Shown: positions 33,320-42,142 of the stretch, one piece after another | Layout of the letters: every line of letters starts with the position of its first letter | Numbering within the stretch: position 1 is the first letter of the stretch | Assembly: GCA_032560695.1 (NCBI GenBank) | Contig: JAWGHR010000006.1 | Location: forward strand, 1 to 64,000 | Source: Peptoniphilus_A harei_B | GTDB taxonomy: Bacteria > Bacillota > Clostridia > Tissierellales > Peptoniphilaceae | Length of the DNA stretch: 64,000 nt | Direction of reading: 5' to 3' | The notes under the pieces: model-generated | Told to the model about the DNA's origin: nothing | What the model saw: only the letters and a program-made list of their open reading frames with translations | Databases searched by the model: none | Program-made: the position numbers and the translations under genes

Positions 33320-34276
33320 TTAGCGACCGCCTCCGCCGCCACCACCGAAAGATCCTCCTCCGCCTCCAACGGAAGTTGCACCTCCAACTCCAGGACTGGC
33401 AAAACCAGTGCCTGATTGGTAGGACCTGTTTAACTTGCTGGAGAAGTTTCTCGATGCAATAAGGTGTGCATTGTAAACAGAAAATTCACCTGCTGTGGCT
33501 GGATAGGCCTTGACTCCTTTTACAAATTCCTTATCCAAGAAGAAAATTGAGGAATAAATTAAATACTCTTGCCACTTTTCAAAGTCAACTTCTTCTGTAA
33601 CCTCATCAAGATAGTCTTTTAAATAATTTTTAAACTTAATTAGGTTTTCATAAAGGACTTTTCCCTTTTCAGTGACCCTTAGCTCCTTGCCAGTCCTTCT
33701 TGATCCTAGGAATTTCTTTTCATAAGTGTAGTCTTCTAGGTAGCCTGCCTCTCTTAAATTTCTAATAGAAGAAGTTTGAAATCCTTCGTAATAATTTTCC
33801 ATTTCCTTCTTGTGGCCCTTGACATACCTCTTAAAGTCCTTGGCAGTGATGTAATCTTCTTCACTTTCTTCATTGGCAGCATTAATCATGTCAAAAAGTT
33901 CTTCTTCCATGGGACCCATATTTTCTGGTCTTTTCAAAATTTTTATCTTGTTGTCGGCATAGCCCTTGCCCTCTTCTATAAATTCTATGTCACCTTCAAG
34001 GCTCCACTTCAAGATAAAGGCATTGATATAATTTCCAACTAAGTCGCTTGTCACAAGATAGGCTTGACCTATGAAGTAGGACAAGTCTTCCATTGGTCCA
34101 TCATAGGGTATGTCTTTGTAATACTCTCCCTTTAAGTCTTTTATTCTTGGAAGAGATTTTTTATTTTGGATTTTTCTCTTGTTAAAGGATAGGCTTACAG
34201 CTCTTGCCACAAAATAAATCACTCCAAGTACTAGAGCGCCCACAAGACCTAAGACTGACTTCTCTGTGTTTGACAT
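33320..34276 (-). CDS. DUF2207 family protein, C-terminal part
   Basis: 318 residues matching the second half of DUF2207 proteins: one membrane segment at the start (about 8-26), a cytoplasmic winged-helix-like region (about 50-225), then a Gly-rich tail (GGGGGSFGGGGGGGR) typical of this family. The usual second transmembrane pair before the tail is poorly marked. It is in the same frame as the upstream 34307-35014 gene and separated from it by one TAA and ten sense codons. GAGGAG lies three bases before its ATG, so it may be translated on its own. Possibly one half of a broken gene. Confidence 0.7.
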   Translation of the reverse strand: MSNTEKSVLGLVGALVLGVIYFVARAVSLSFNKRKIQNKKSLPRIKDLKGEYYKDIPYDGPMEDLSYFIGQAYLVTSDLVGNYINAFILKWSLEGDIEFIEEGKGYADNKIKILKRPENMGPMEEELFDMINAANEESEEDYITAKDFKRYVKGHKKEMENYYEGFQTSSIRNLREAGYLEDYTYEKKFLGSRRTGKELRVTEKGKVLYENLIKFKNYLKDYLDEVTEEVDFEKWQEYLIYSSIFFLDKEFVKGVKAYPATAGEFSVYNAHLIASRNFSSKLNRSYQSGTGFASPGVGGATSVGGGGGSFGGGGGGGR

Positions 34277-34306
34277 TGGCTCCTCATAAGCCTGACCTTC
34301 TCTATT

Positions 34307-35014
34307 TTACCAGTCAGACCCTTTAACTGCCATATTGGCATAGTCATCAAAGTTTTTGTCGATCTTGTAGGCAGTATTGAAATATCCCTTTGGAAATTTT
34401 AGCATGACAGTTGCATAATCAACATAGCCAGAGGATATCATCTTTATAATACCATCTACATTGTGGATTTCACCTTCAAGACCAAAGCCCCACATTTCTA
34501 CATCCTTAAAGGCTTCAAAACCCTTGATGTTAATTTCGATATTCTCTGGCTTTGGGTCAAAGTTTTCTCCCACGAAATTAAAGAAAACCATGTCAGCATC
34601 ATTTAGTCCCACAACAAGGGGATTTATTGTGTAGGACAAGTTGTAGGTGTTGTCCTTAAATTCACTTATCCCCCAAGTGAGTTCAACTTGGTCCTCCTTG
34701 TCGATTCTTCCATAGTGGTAGGCCTTATCCTCAAAGGAAGCATCAAGATCCCAAGGCATCTTTTCAGTGAAGTCCCTTCCAAGAGCATTAATAGAAAAAT
34801 TTTCTATCTTTATGCCTTGTAAGTTCTCAATCCTCTTGTATCTCTCTGTATAGTCCTTATTGTCTTCATCGATTTGCCAAACTTCCTTTACCTTGGCAAC
34901 TCCATCCTTATCTATGTCTGCATCAATTTTTATAGACTTAAAACTTTCTGCAAAGACAAAAACAGGCAGTAAGACAAATAAAATTGTAAGCTTCATTATG
35001 TTTTTTATTTTCAT
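34307..35014 (-). CDS. DUF2207 family protein, N-terminal part
   Basis: 235 residues: a signal peptide (about 1-22, ending VFA) and the outside DUF2207 domain, which begins FKSIKIDADIDKDGVAKVKEVWQI as in the family and contains NLSYTINPLVVG. Complete family members continue with a membrane segment and a Gly-rich C-terminus; here a TAA ends the frame exactly where that linker begins. It could be secreted without an anchor if not read through. Function of DUF2207 is unknown. Confidence 0.75.
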   Translation of the reverse strand: MKIKNIMKLTILFVLLPVFVFAESFKSIKIDADIDKDGVAKVKEVWQIDEDNKDYTERYKRIENLQGIKIENFSINALGRDFTEKMPWDLDASFEDKAYHYGRIDKEDQVELTWGISEFKDNTYNLSYTINPLVVGLNDADMVFFNFVGENFDPKPENIEINIKGFEAFKDVEMWGFGLEGEIHNVDGIIKMISSGYVDYATVMLKFPKGYFNTAYKIDKNFDDYANMAVKGSDW

Positions 35015-35275
35015 GTCACAGCTCCTTTATCTTTTATAAGTTTAGAATATAACTTTTGTCTATAAATTTCAATTTTTAATTTATAATTCCTAGCTTCCTA
35101 TTAATTTTTTTCAAATTAGTATTAATATAAAAATTTTCTTTCAAGTCAAAAGCATTTTATTTTTATTCAAAGGTCAAAAGCTCTTAAGCAATAATAATCT
35201 TTCAATTTCTTTAAACTTAATAATAACAGTTTCTTTATTTTATCAAGCAAGGCAATTTAAAATTTTTATAAAAAA
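35015..35275. other. Intergenic, AT-rich, no gene seen
   Basis: About 260 bp between the DUF2207 gene and the hut terminator. I see only short T/A tracts and two weak GTCAAAAG copies (35146, 35173), not in the 18-bp phase seen elsewhere. Confidence 0.4.
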
Positions 35276-35301
35276 AGAAGCTACCAAAATTGGTAACTTC
35301 T
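35276..35301 (-). terminator. Terminator of the hutH operon
   Basis: On the minus strand AGAAGTTACC-(aatt)-GGTAGCTTCT with one G-T pair and a run of seven T, directly after the glmL stop codon. Confidence 0.85.
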
Positions 35302-35308
35302 AAAAAAT

Positions 35309-36652
35309 TTATAGTTCTTTAAGATATTTCTTTAATAAATTGTATGAAGCTTCTTCATCAACAGTAGAAATTAGTCCAGCTGATGACAGGATATAGTCCT
35401 TATCTAAATAACACTTTACGTCCCTGTTAATTAGATATTTTTCATCTAAGTCCCTAATGGCTGATAGAATCTTCTTTGGATCATCAGAGTTGATGAGAGA
35501 TCCACCAGTTCCAATAAACATTTCTGCCGGTCTCAAATCTTTTCCATACTGTTCATAAATAGTTCTAGTAGGTGTCTTAATTTTTTTTATGTGGCCAATA
35601 TGTCTCATAAGCGAAGTATGAGTTGCTATATAACACAAGGTATTATCAAAGTAGAGGTCCTCATCATTGTCTGGAATGTAATTAGTATGGTTAAAGCGAA
35701 ATTCAGTTTTTTCCTTCGCATCCTTTATTCCAAACTTTAGGAAGGGTTCATCTCCAACTGACTCGTAAAGAGCAGTAGCAGAATACCTCATACCCATGTC
35801 GCCTTCCACAGTTCTCTTTTCATAGGGCTCATCAATAGGAGGTGAGATGACATTTTCTTCTCCATAATAAGTCTTACCTATGGAATGAATATCTGTAGTT
35901 GCCCCGCCAATATCCACAGATAAAATAACTTTATCCAAGTATTTAGCGTAAACAGACATGGCCTTTTGAACTGCAACTGGAGTTGGCAATAGTATTTCAA
36001 AATCTTTACTTAGTAAATCAATTCCCTTGGCATGGGCTATAGTCTTAATGAAAAGATCTCCAATTGTCTTTCTAAGGGGCCTATAATTTATTGTGTTTGT
36101 TGTTGGCATAACATTTTCAGTAAAGTCACAAGGGACATCAGCTTTATTAAAGATGTCCCTTATTTCTTCATGAGTGTCAATGTTTCCTGCCACAACTACA
36201 GGAGTCCTAACAGATCCCTTTGCAAGTTTTTTTGCATTGTAGATTATGTTGTCCCTATTGCCGTGGTCAGTACCACCACATAATACTATGATATCGGCAC
36301 CAGCAGATTTTATTTCTTCCACTTCCTCATCCCTGAGTTCGTAAGAATAAACATTTAAAATTCTGGCACCACTTGATAGTGACGCAAGTCTTGCAGCGTC
36401 AGTAGTAAGGTTTTTTGAAAAACCTATAGCTATAACCTTTAGTCCTCCTGATGCTGAAGAGCAACCCAATATTTTATCATATTCAACATCAGAGATTTCC
36501 CTAAGCTTTTTGTAAGCCTTGTTAAAGCCCTCTCTAACGTCAGTCTCCACAGTAGTATAACTTGAAGCTCCAGCCAAAATTACATTTTTATTTGTATCCA
36601 CTAAATGCAACTTCGTATAAGTTGATCCAACATCGACTAAAAGATAAATCAT
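35309..36652 (-). CDS. glmL: GlmL/MutL-family accessory protein of glutamate mutase
   Basis: A 447-residue ASKHA-fold ATPase. Two phosphate motifs are seen: LLVDVGSTYTK at the N-terminus and SVDIGGATTDIHS near 245-256. The family protein is found beside B12-dependent methylaspartate mutase (glmES) and is thought to repair or protect that enzyme. Here it closes the histidine operon; glmE and glmS are not in the window. This implies that glutamate from histidine is sent into the methylaspartate pathway. Its start overlaps the fchA stop by 4 bp. Confidence 0.88.
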   Translation of the reverse strand: MIYLLVDVGSTYTKLHLVDTNKNVILAGASSYTTVETDVREGFNKAYKKLREISDVEYDKILGCSSASGGLKVIAIGFSKNLTTDAARLASLSSGARILNVYSYELRDEEVEEIKSAGADIIVLCGGTDHGNRDNIIYNAKKLAKGSVRTPVVVAGNIDTHEEIRDIFNKADVPCDFTENVMPTTNTINYRPLRKTIGDLFIKTIAHAKGIDLLSKDFEILLPTPVAVQKAMSVYAKYLDKVILSVDIGGATTDIHSIGKTYYGEENVISPPIDEPYEKRTVEGDMGMRYSATALYESVGDEPFLKFGIKDAKEKTEFRFNHTNYIPDNDEDLYFDNTLCYIATHTSLMRHIGHIKKIKTPTRTIYEQYGKDLRPAEMFIGTGGSLINSDDPKKILSAIRDLDEKYLINRDVKCYLDKDYILSSAGLISTVDEEASYNLLKKYLKEL

Positions 36653-37275
36653 GCTAATTTTTCATCTACCACTTTCATAATTTCTGCGTGATTCTTTTCT
36701 ACAATCTTTCTTGTAGCTTCCATTTTTTCTTCAAGTTCGTGTCTGTAATCTTGATCCTTAAGTGAGTTAAGGTTGATGATTACATTTAGGAAAGCTCCGT
36801 GAACTGCAGCTTCAATGTTTAATAGAGCTACTGCTACGTCAGTGATTGCGTTTGAATTACCATTTTCAGCAAGTTCTCTTGCATAGTCATATAATTCAGT
36901 AACTTTCATTCCAAGTCCAAGAGGTACTTCAATTGCATTTCTGTAACCTTCTTGAATTTTTTCTGATCTTGCTGCCTTTTCTTCTTCAGTTTCCTTAGGA
37001 AGCTTCATAGCATCCATAACTCCGTTAAAAGAGTTAGCGTCTTTGTCGATTCCTTCAACAAATTCATCCTTGTATTTTACAAGTTCAGCTTGAATTTCTT
37101 CCATTCTTTCAGAAACGTCCATATATCTCTTCTTGCCAATAGTTAGTGAAGCAACCATTGCAAGAAGTGAAGCAGCCATTGATGCATTTAGTGCAGCAAT
37201 AGATCCACCACCAGGTGCTGGTGAATCTGAAGCTGTTTCATTAGCGAATTCTACTATATTTAAATCTTTAAGCAT
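36649..37275 (-). CDS. fchA: Formimidoyltetrahydrofolate cyclodeaminase
   Basis: A 208-residue enzyme turning formimino-THF into methenyl-THF and ammonia. The N-terminal FANETASDSPAPGGGSIAAL is the typical FTCD-C signature; the rest is helical as expected. I start at 37275 (GGGAGG upstream) rather than an ATG four codons earlier within the ribosome site. It is separate from FtcD here, while in vertebrates the two are fused. Confidence 0.95.
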   Translation of the reverse strand: MLKDLNIVEFANETASDSPAPGGGSIAALNASMAASLLAMVASLTIGKKRYMDVSERMEEIQAELVKYKDEFVEGIDKDANSFNGVMDAMKLPKETEEEKAARSEKIQEGYRNAIEVPLGLGMKVTELYDYARELAENGNSNAITDVAVALLNIEAAVHGAFLNVIINLNSLKDQDYRHELEEKMEATRKIVEKNHAEIMKVVDEKLA

Positions 37276-37290
37276 TTTTCCTCCCATGAA

Positions 37291-38970
37291 TTAGAATAAT
37301 CCAGTAATAACTCCGTCGTTATCAATATCCATCTTGTTAGCAGCTGGAACTTTTGGAAGTCCTGGCATTACCATGATGTTTGAAGTTTGAACAACGATGA
37401 AGCCTGCTCCTGCAGATACTCTTACATCTTGAATTTCAATGTCAAAGTCTGTAGGTGCTCCCATTATCTTTTGATCATCAGTAAATGAGAATTGTGTCTT
37501 AGCTATACAGATAGGTAGCTTGTCAAGACCAATTTCTTCAAGTTTCTTAACTTGTTTCATTGCAGCCTTAGTGAATTTAGCTTCTCTACCTCTGTAGATT
37601 TCTCTTACAACTGTGTTTACCTTGTCAACGATAGATGCATTTTCATCGTAAAGTGGTTTGAAGTTAGATTCTTCTTCGTCGATAAGTGCAACAACTTGTT
37701 CAGCAAGGTCTTCTGCACCTTCGCCACCCTTTGCGAAACATTCACAAAGTGAAATTCTTACTCCAAGTTCTTTACAAAGTTCTTCTAATTTAGCAATTTC
37801 AGCTTCTGTATCATCAGCAAATCTGTTGATTGCGATAATTGCTGGAACGCCAAACTTCTTAACATTTTCAACGTGACGTCTTAAGTTAGCAAATCCTTTT
37901 TCAAGAGCTTCAACATTTTCAGTCTTAAGTTCTTTCTTATCTACTCCACCGTGCATCTTAAGAGCTTTAATTGTAGCAACAATTACAACTGCATCTGGAG
38001 CAAGACCTGCCATTCTACATTTAATGTCCATGAATTTTTCAGCACCAAGGTCAGCACCGAATCCAGCTTCTGTAACTGCGTAATCACTTGTTGCAAGTGC
38101 AAGTTTAGTAGCTAGGATTGAGTTACATCCGTGAGCAATGTTAGCGAAAGGTCCACCGTGAATAAATGCTGGTGTATTTTCAAGAGTTTGTACCATGTTT
38201 GGTTTTAATGCATCTTTAAGAAGCATTGCAACTGCACCTTGGATTTCAAGGTCAGCAACTGTTACTGGTTCGTTGTCTAGGTTGTATCCAATGATCATTC
38301 TAGCAACTCTGTTCTTTAGGTCTTCAATGTTTTCTGATAGACAAAGAACTGCCATGATTTCAGATGCAACTGTAATCATAAAGTGGTCTTCTCTAGGGAA
38401 GCCATCTGCTTTTTTACCAAGAGAAATAACAACATTTCTAAGAGATCTGTCGTTCATGTCGATAACTCTCTTCCAAGTGATTTGTCTAGAGTCAATTCTT
38501 AGAGCATTTCCTTGGTGGATGTGGTTATCTATACAAGCTGAAATAAGGTTATTTGCAGCTGTCATTGCGTGAAGATCTCCTGTGAAGTGAAGGTTAATAT
38601 CTTCCATAGGAACTACTTGTGAGTATCCGCCACCTGCAGCTCCACCCTTAACACCAAATACAGGTCCAAGAGATGGTTCACGAAGAGCTACTGCTGATTT
38701 CTTACCAATTTTATTAAGTCCTTGAGTAAGACCAATAGAAACTGTAGATTTACCTTCACCTGCTGGTGTTGGAGAAATAGCAGAAACTAGAATTAGTTTA
38801 CCATTTTCATTGTTTTCTTCGATTCTCTTGATTGCATCCCAAGAGATTTTAGTTTTATATTTTCCGTAAAATTCAAGATCGTCTCTTTCAAAACCAACCT
38901 TTGCAGCTACCTCTTCAATAGGTAGCATTGTAGCTTCGTCAGCTATTTGTATATCTGTTTTAAATCCCAT
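37291..38970 (-). CDS. fhs: Formate-tetrahydrofolate ligase
   Basis: A 559-residue enzyme interconverting formyl-THF + ADP + Pi and THF + formate + ATP. The P-loop is TPAGEGKST (about 67-75); EPSLGPVFGVKGGAAGGGYSQ-type and NIAHGCNS strings are in place and the length is normal. In this operon it most likely runs in the ATP-forming direction and captures energy from the formimino group of histidine. FolD or a cyclohydrolase is not in the window. Confidence 0.97.
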   Translation of the reverse strand: MGFKTDIQIADEATMLPIEEVAAKVGFERDDLEFYGKYKTKISWDAIKRIEENNENGKLILVSAISPTPAGEGKSTVSIGLTQGLNKIGKKSAVALREPSLGPVFGVKGGAAGGGYSQVVPMEDINLHFTGDLHAMTAANNLISACIDNHIHQGNALRIDSRQITWKRVIDMNDRSLRNVVISLGKKADGFPREDHFMITVASEIMAVLCLSENIEDLKNRVARMIIGYNLDNEPVTVADLEIQGAVAMLLKDALKPNMVQTLENTPAFIHGGPFANIAHGCNSILATKLALATSDYAVTEAGFGADLGAEKFMDIKCRMAGLAPDAVVIVATIKALKMHGGVDKKELKTENVEALEKGFANLRRHVENVKKFGVPAIIAINRFADDTEAEIAKLEELCKELGVRISLCECFAKGGEGAEDLAEQVVALIDEEESNFKPLYDENASIVDKVNTVVREIYRGREAKFTKAAMKQVKKLEEIGLDKLPICIAKTQFSFTDDQKIMGAPTDFDIEIQDVRVSAGAGFIVVQTSNIMVMPGLPKVPAANKMDIDNDGVITGLF

Positions 38971-38979
38971 TTTATTTAA

Positions 38980-39873
38980 TTACTCCTCAATTAAAAGTGT
39001 TTCTAGTACTTGTTCTGCTTTAAAGTCTTCTATTTGCATGTAGTAAGCTGCTGAATCAACAAGAGCTTGTAGTGGAAGAAGTCCAATAAGTTCTGTGTTA
39101 ACAACACTTACTCCGTATCTCTTAGCTTCAGATTTAATCATTTCAAGGGCTTGGTAGATTCTTGTTTTTTCAAAGTTAACAAGGTTCATTGATACTTGTA
39201 CTTGGCCCTTTTCTTCTAGAGCAAGACCTATACCTTTAACAAATCTTAGTCCTCCACCAATGTGACGAACTTTTTTAGCAATTTCTTGAGCAACTTCTAA
39301 TCTGTCAGTATTTAAGTTTACGTTAAATGCGATAAGGTGGAATCTTGCAGCAACACCTGTTACACCACTTTTAGCGTTCATTTCTTGTGGACCAAAGTCA
39401 GGTTTCCATTCTTCTTCTTTGATTTTGTCGAAGAATCCTTCGTATTGTCCCTTTCTAACCTTAGCAAGGTTCTTTCTTTCTGGAGTTGTTGCAGCATCTT
39501 CATATAGGTAAACAGGAATTCCCATTTCTCCTATTGCCTTACCAACTTTGTTAGCATATTCAACGCATTCTTCAGTTGTACATTCAGTTACTGGAACGAA
39601 TGGTATAACATCAACTGCGCCCATTCTTGGGTGAGCACCTTCATGTTTAGACATATCGATAATTTCAGAAGCAACCTTTACAGATTCAAGAACTGCATCG
39701 ATAACAGCTTCTGGTTCACCAATTACTTCAACAACAAGTCTGTTGTGGTCAGCATCTGGTTGATAGTCGATTAATTTTAGATTTTCCTTTGCTCTAAAAC
39801 ATTCAGTGATCTTTTCAACTTTCTCAAGGTCTCTACCTTCAGAATAGTTTGGAATACACATTACTCTTTTCAA
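38980..39873 (-). CDS. ftcD: Glutamate formimidoyltransferase
   Basis: A 297-residue enzyme that moves the formimino group from N-formiminoglutamate to THF. It has the family start CIPNYSEGRDLEKVEKI, DADHNRLVVEVIG, the catalytic-site string HEGAHPRMGAVDVIPFVP (His near 82-ish), and GGGLRFVKGIGLALEEKGQVQVS. The length fits the stand-alone transferase. It is the second gene of the hut operon, 77 bp after hutH. Confidence 0.96.
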   Translation of the reverse strand: MKRVMCIPNYSEGRDLEKVEKITECFRAKENLKLIDYQPDADHNRLVVEVIGEPEAVIDAVLESVKVASEIIDMSKHEGAHPRMGAVDVIPFVPVTECTTEECVEYANKVGKAIGEMGIPVYLYEDAATTPERKNLAKVRKGQYEGFFDKIKEEEWKPDFGPQEMNAKSGVTGVAARFHLIAFNVNLNTDRLEVAQEIAKKVRHIGGGLRFVKGIGLALEEKGQVQVSMNLVNFEKTRIYQALEMIKSEAKRYGVSVVNTELIGLLPLQALVDSAAYYMQIEDFKAEQVLETLLIEE

Positions 39874-39950
39874 TTGATTTTCCTCCTAAATATAGATTAC
39901 TTATAACTTTTTTTCTTTCCTTTTATATTATATATTATTTTCCCTTAACA

Positions 39951-41489
39951 TTAAAGTTCTACAACTTTTTCTACTTCTTCTAGAAGTTTGCCAGTGCTAA
40001 TAAGTTCTTGAGCTTTTTCAAGTTCTTCGTAGATTTCGATAGACTTGTCATCTTCGATAAATGCTACTTGATTTCTAATTACATCGTGAGCAACTTTTGT
40101 TCCCTTACCAAGTTCAAATTTGCCTTCTTCCATTTCCATTCTGAAGTCAAGAGCTTGAGCAGCTATCATAAGTTCAGTAGTTAGGATTCTAGCTGTGTTC
40201 TTAATAACTTCTCTTGCTTTTCTTGATGCCCAGTTACCCATAGAAACGAAGTCTTCTTGGTTTTCACAAGATGTTATTGAGTCAACACTTGCTGGGTGAG
40301 ATAAAGTTTTGTTTTCAGATGCTAAAGCAGCTGCTGCATATTGAGTGATCATGAAACCAGAGTTTAGACCAGGGTGTTTTACTAAGAATGAAGGCATTCC
40401 AGAAAGTGTAGTGTTAACCATTCTTTCAATTCTTCTTTCAGAAACATTACCTAGTTCAGAAACTGCAATTGCCAAGAAGTCAAATGGTTGTGCCATAAGT
40501 TCTCCGTGGAAGTTACCACCAGAAATTACCTTACCATCGTGAGTGATGATTGGGTTATCAGTTGCAGAGTTAAGTTCGATTTCAACTTTTTCTTTAACAT
40601 ATTCAAGAGTGTCTTTAGAAGCACCGTGAATTTGTGGCATACATCTAAATGTATAAGCATCTTGTACTCTAAGTTCAGCTGTGTGAGTAGTATAAGTTGA
40701 ACCTTCAAGAATATTTCTTAAGTTTTCAGCAGTCTTAAGTGATCCTGCGTGTGGTCTAATTGTGTGAAGTTCTTCCCAGAATGCGTCGATGATTCCTCTA
40801 GCAGATTCACAAGCCATAGCTCCTGCGATATCAGCAATCTTAGAAAGATTTAGTGCATCGTAAGTTGCAAGTGCTCCAGTTGCTGTAAGAACTGTTGTAC
40901 CGTTAATAAGTGCAAGACCTTCTTTAGCTGCAAGTGCGATTGGTTTTAAACCAGCTTTTTCCATAGCTTCTTTACCTGGAAGAAGTTCGCCTTCGTAGTA
41001 AGCTTTTCCAAGACCAAGCATTGGAAGAACCATGTGTGCAAGTGGTGCTAAGTCACCAGAAGCTCCAAGAGATCCTTTTTCTGGAATAAATGGAACTACG
41101 TTTCTATTTAACATTTCAAGAAGTAATTCAATAGTAGAAAGTCTGATACCAGAAACACCCTTTAGAAGTGAGTTGATTCTAATAAGCATAACTCCTCTTA
41201 CTTCATCTTCAGGAAGTGGGTTGCCAAATCCAGAAGCGTGAGTTCTAATAATATTTTCTTGAAGTTGAGCTGAATCTTCTTTAGAGATACTTACTCTTGA
41301 TAGAGAACCAAAACCTGTGTTGATTCCATAAACAACTCTTTCTTCTTCTACAATTTCTTCAACATATTCTCTTGATTTGTTTACATCAGCAATTGCCTTT
41401 TCATCAATTTCTACCTTTACGTGGTCTCTACATACGGCTACTAATTGTTCAAGATCAAGATCATTACCTGTTAATACTACTTTGTTCAT
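39951..41489 (-). CDS. hutH: Histidine ammonia-lyase
   Basis: A 512-residue lyase making urocanate and ammonia from histidine. The Ala143-Ser144-Gly145 triad in GSLGASGDLAPLAH forms the MIO electrophile; YGINTGFG and the Tyr/Phe-rich C-terminal half are typical. The length is standard (about 510). It is the first gene of the hut operon, with ribosome site AAGGAG, a strong promoter at 41640-41668 and a structured leader. Confidence 0.97.
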   Translation of the reverse strand: MNKVVLTGNDLDLEQLVAVCRDHVKVEIDEKAIADVNKSREYVEEIVEEERVVYGINTGFGSLSRVSISKEDSAQLQENIIRTHASGFGNPLPEDEVRGVMLIRINSLLKGVSGIRLSTIELLLEMLNRNVVPFIPEKGSLGASGDLAPLAHMVLPMLGLGKAYYEGELLPGKEAMEKAGLKPIALAAKEGLALINGTTVLTATGALATYDALNLSKIADIAGAMACESARGIIDAFWEELHTIRPHAGSLKTAENLRNILEGSTYTTHTAELRVQDAYTFRCMPQIHGASKDTLEYVKEKVEIELNSATDNPIITHDGKVISGGNFHGELMAQPFDFLAIAVSELGNVSERRIERMVNTTLSGMPSFLVKHPGLNSGFMITQYAAAALASENKTLSHPASVDSITSCENQEDFVSMGNWASRKAREVIKNTARILTTELMIAAQALDFRMEMEEGKFELGKGTKVAHDVIRNQVAFIEDDKSIEIYEELEKAQELISTGKLLEEVEKVVEL

Positions 41490-41549
41490 AATTGTACTCC
41501 TTTTCTTTTAATACATTGCATCTTACTTACTAATTCAAAAGAAAATATT

Positions 41550-41574
41550 AAAGATGAAATATTAAGTCATCTTT
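41550..41574 (-). promoter_or_regulatory. Leader hairpin 2 upstream of hutH
   Basis: Arms AAAGATGA and TCATCTTT with a 9-nt loop. A wider pairing TTCAAAAGA with TCTTTTGAA encloses it on the minus strand, and an AT-rich T-run follows. It could act as an attenuator or simply stabilise the 5' end. Confidence 0.4.
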
Positions 41575-41600
41575 TGAAAAAGTAGTTGCCAAAATTTCTT

Positions 41601-41627
41601 CATTTGCATGGTGAATCCTTGCAAATG
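41601..41627 (-). promoter_or_regulatory. Leader hairpin 1 upstream of hutH
   Basis: Perfect 8-bp stem CATTTGCA-(11 nt)-TGCAAATG at the 5' end of the leader, overlapping the hut box AAATGTTTTCT. It may be an RNA hairpin or a DNA operator. Confidence 0.45.
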
Positions 41628-41633
41628 TTTTCT
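41623..41633 (-). promoter_or_regulatory. hut box at hutH
   Basis: AAATGTTTTCT (minus strand AGAAAACATTT) begins 6 bp after the -10 element. The same 11 bp occur at the same place in front of the two transporter genes at 53836 and 56112. Confidence 0.6.
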
Positions 41634-41639
41634 AACTAG

Positions 41640-41668
41640 ATTTTATTCTAAATATAAATCTTTGTCAA
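41640..41668 (-). promoter_or_regulatory. Promoter of the hutH operon
   Basis: Minus strand: consensus -35 TTGACA (41663-41668), 17-bp spacer, -10 TAAAAT (41640-41645). Predicted transcription start about 41632, giving a leader of about 140 nt. Confidence 0.8.
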
Positions 41669-41669
41669 T

Positions 41670-41895
41670 AATTTTCAGGAAAATAAAACTCTATTCACTC
41701 AAAAAGTACAATCTTTTAATACGTTTTCTCAATAGTATGTTTCTTAATTTGCATGTTATAATGTAACTTATTATCTTTTATTCCTGAAATCTTATTAATA
41801 TTATTATTTTTCATAAAATACTTTAAATAAAATTTATTATTAGTTTTAATCTATGTTTAAAATCCCATTAAAAATACTAAGAATAAAGTTTACAT
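41670..41895. other. Intergenic, AT-rich, no gene seen
   Basis: About 225 bp between the hutH promoter and the next terminator. Nothing recognisable apart from A/T tracts. Confidence 0.4.
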
Positions 41896-41898
41896 AAA

Positions 41899-41922
41899 AA
41901 ATGACTTAGTCGCCTAAGTCAT
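41899..41922 (-). terminator. Terminator of the small membrane protein pair
   Basis: On the minus strand TGACTTAG-gcga-CTAAGTCA followed by six T; perfect 8-bp stem. Confidence 0.85.
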
Positions 41923-41932
41923 AAAATTTATC

Positions 41933-42142
41933 TTAATCTTTCTTTATTAGTCCATAGACAATAAGTCCTATGGAAAGTATAAGGGCAATTTTTAATGTAA
42001 GGTCATCTTTAAGATAATCAATTAAATTATTTTGATAAGACGATGTCAACTTCAAGTCCAAAAGTGGCATGAAGTGAATGAATATTATCAATAAAACTGT
42101 CAATACCACGCCAGTGATAATATACTTGTCTCTAGCTTTCAT
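41933..42142 (-). CDS. Hypothetical small membrane protein
   Basis: 69 residues with two membrane segments (about 8-30 and 50-66) and a short outside loop. No family recognised. It overlaps the end of the upstream gene by 11 bp, and a terminator follows 10 bp after its stop, so it is probably a real two-gene unit. Confidence 0.6.
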   Translation of the reverse strand: MKARDKYIITGVVLTVLLIIFIHFMPLLDLKLTSSYQNNLIDYLKDDLTLKIALILSIGLIVYGLIKKD

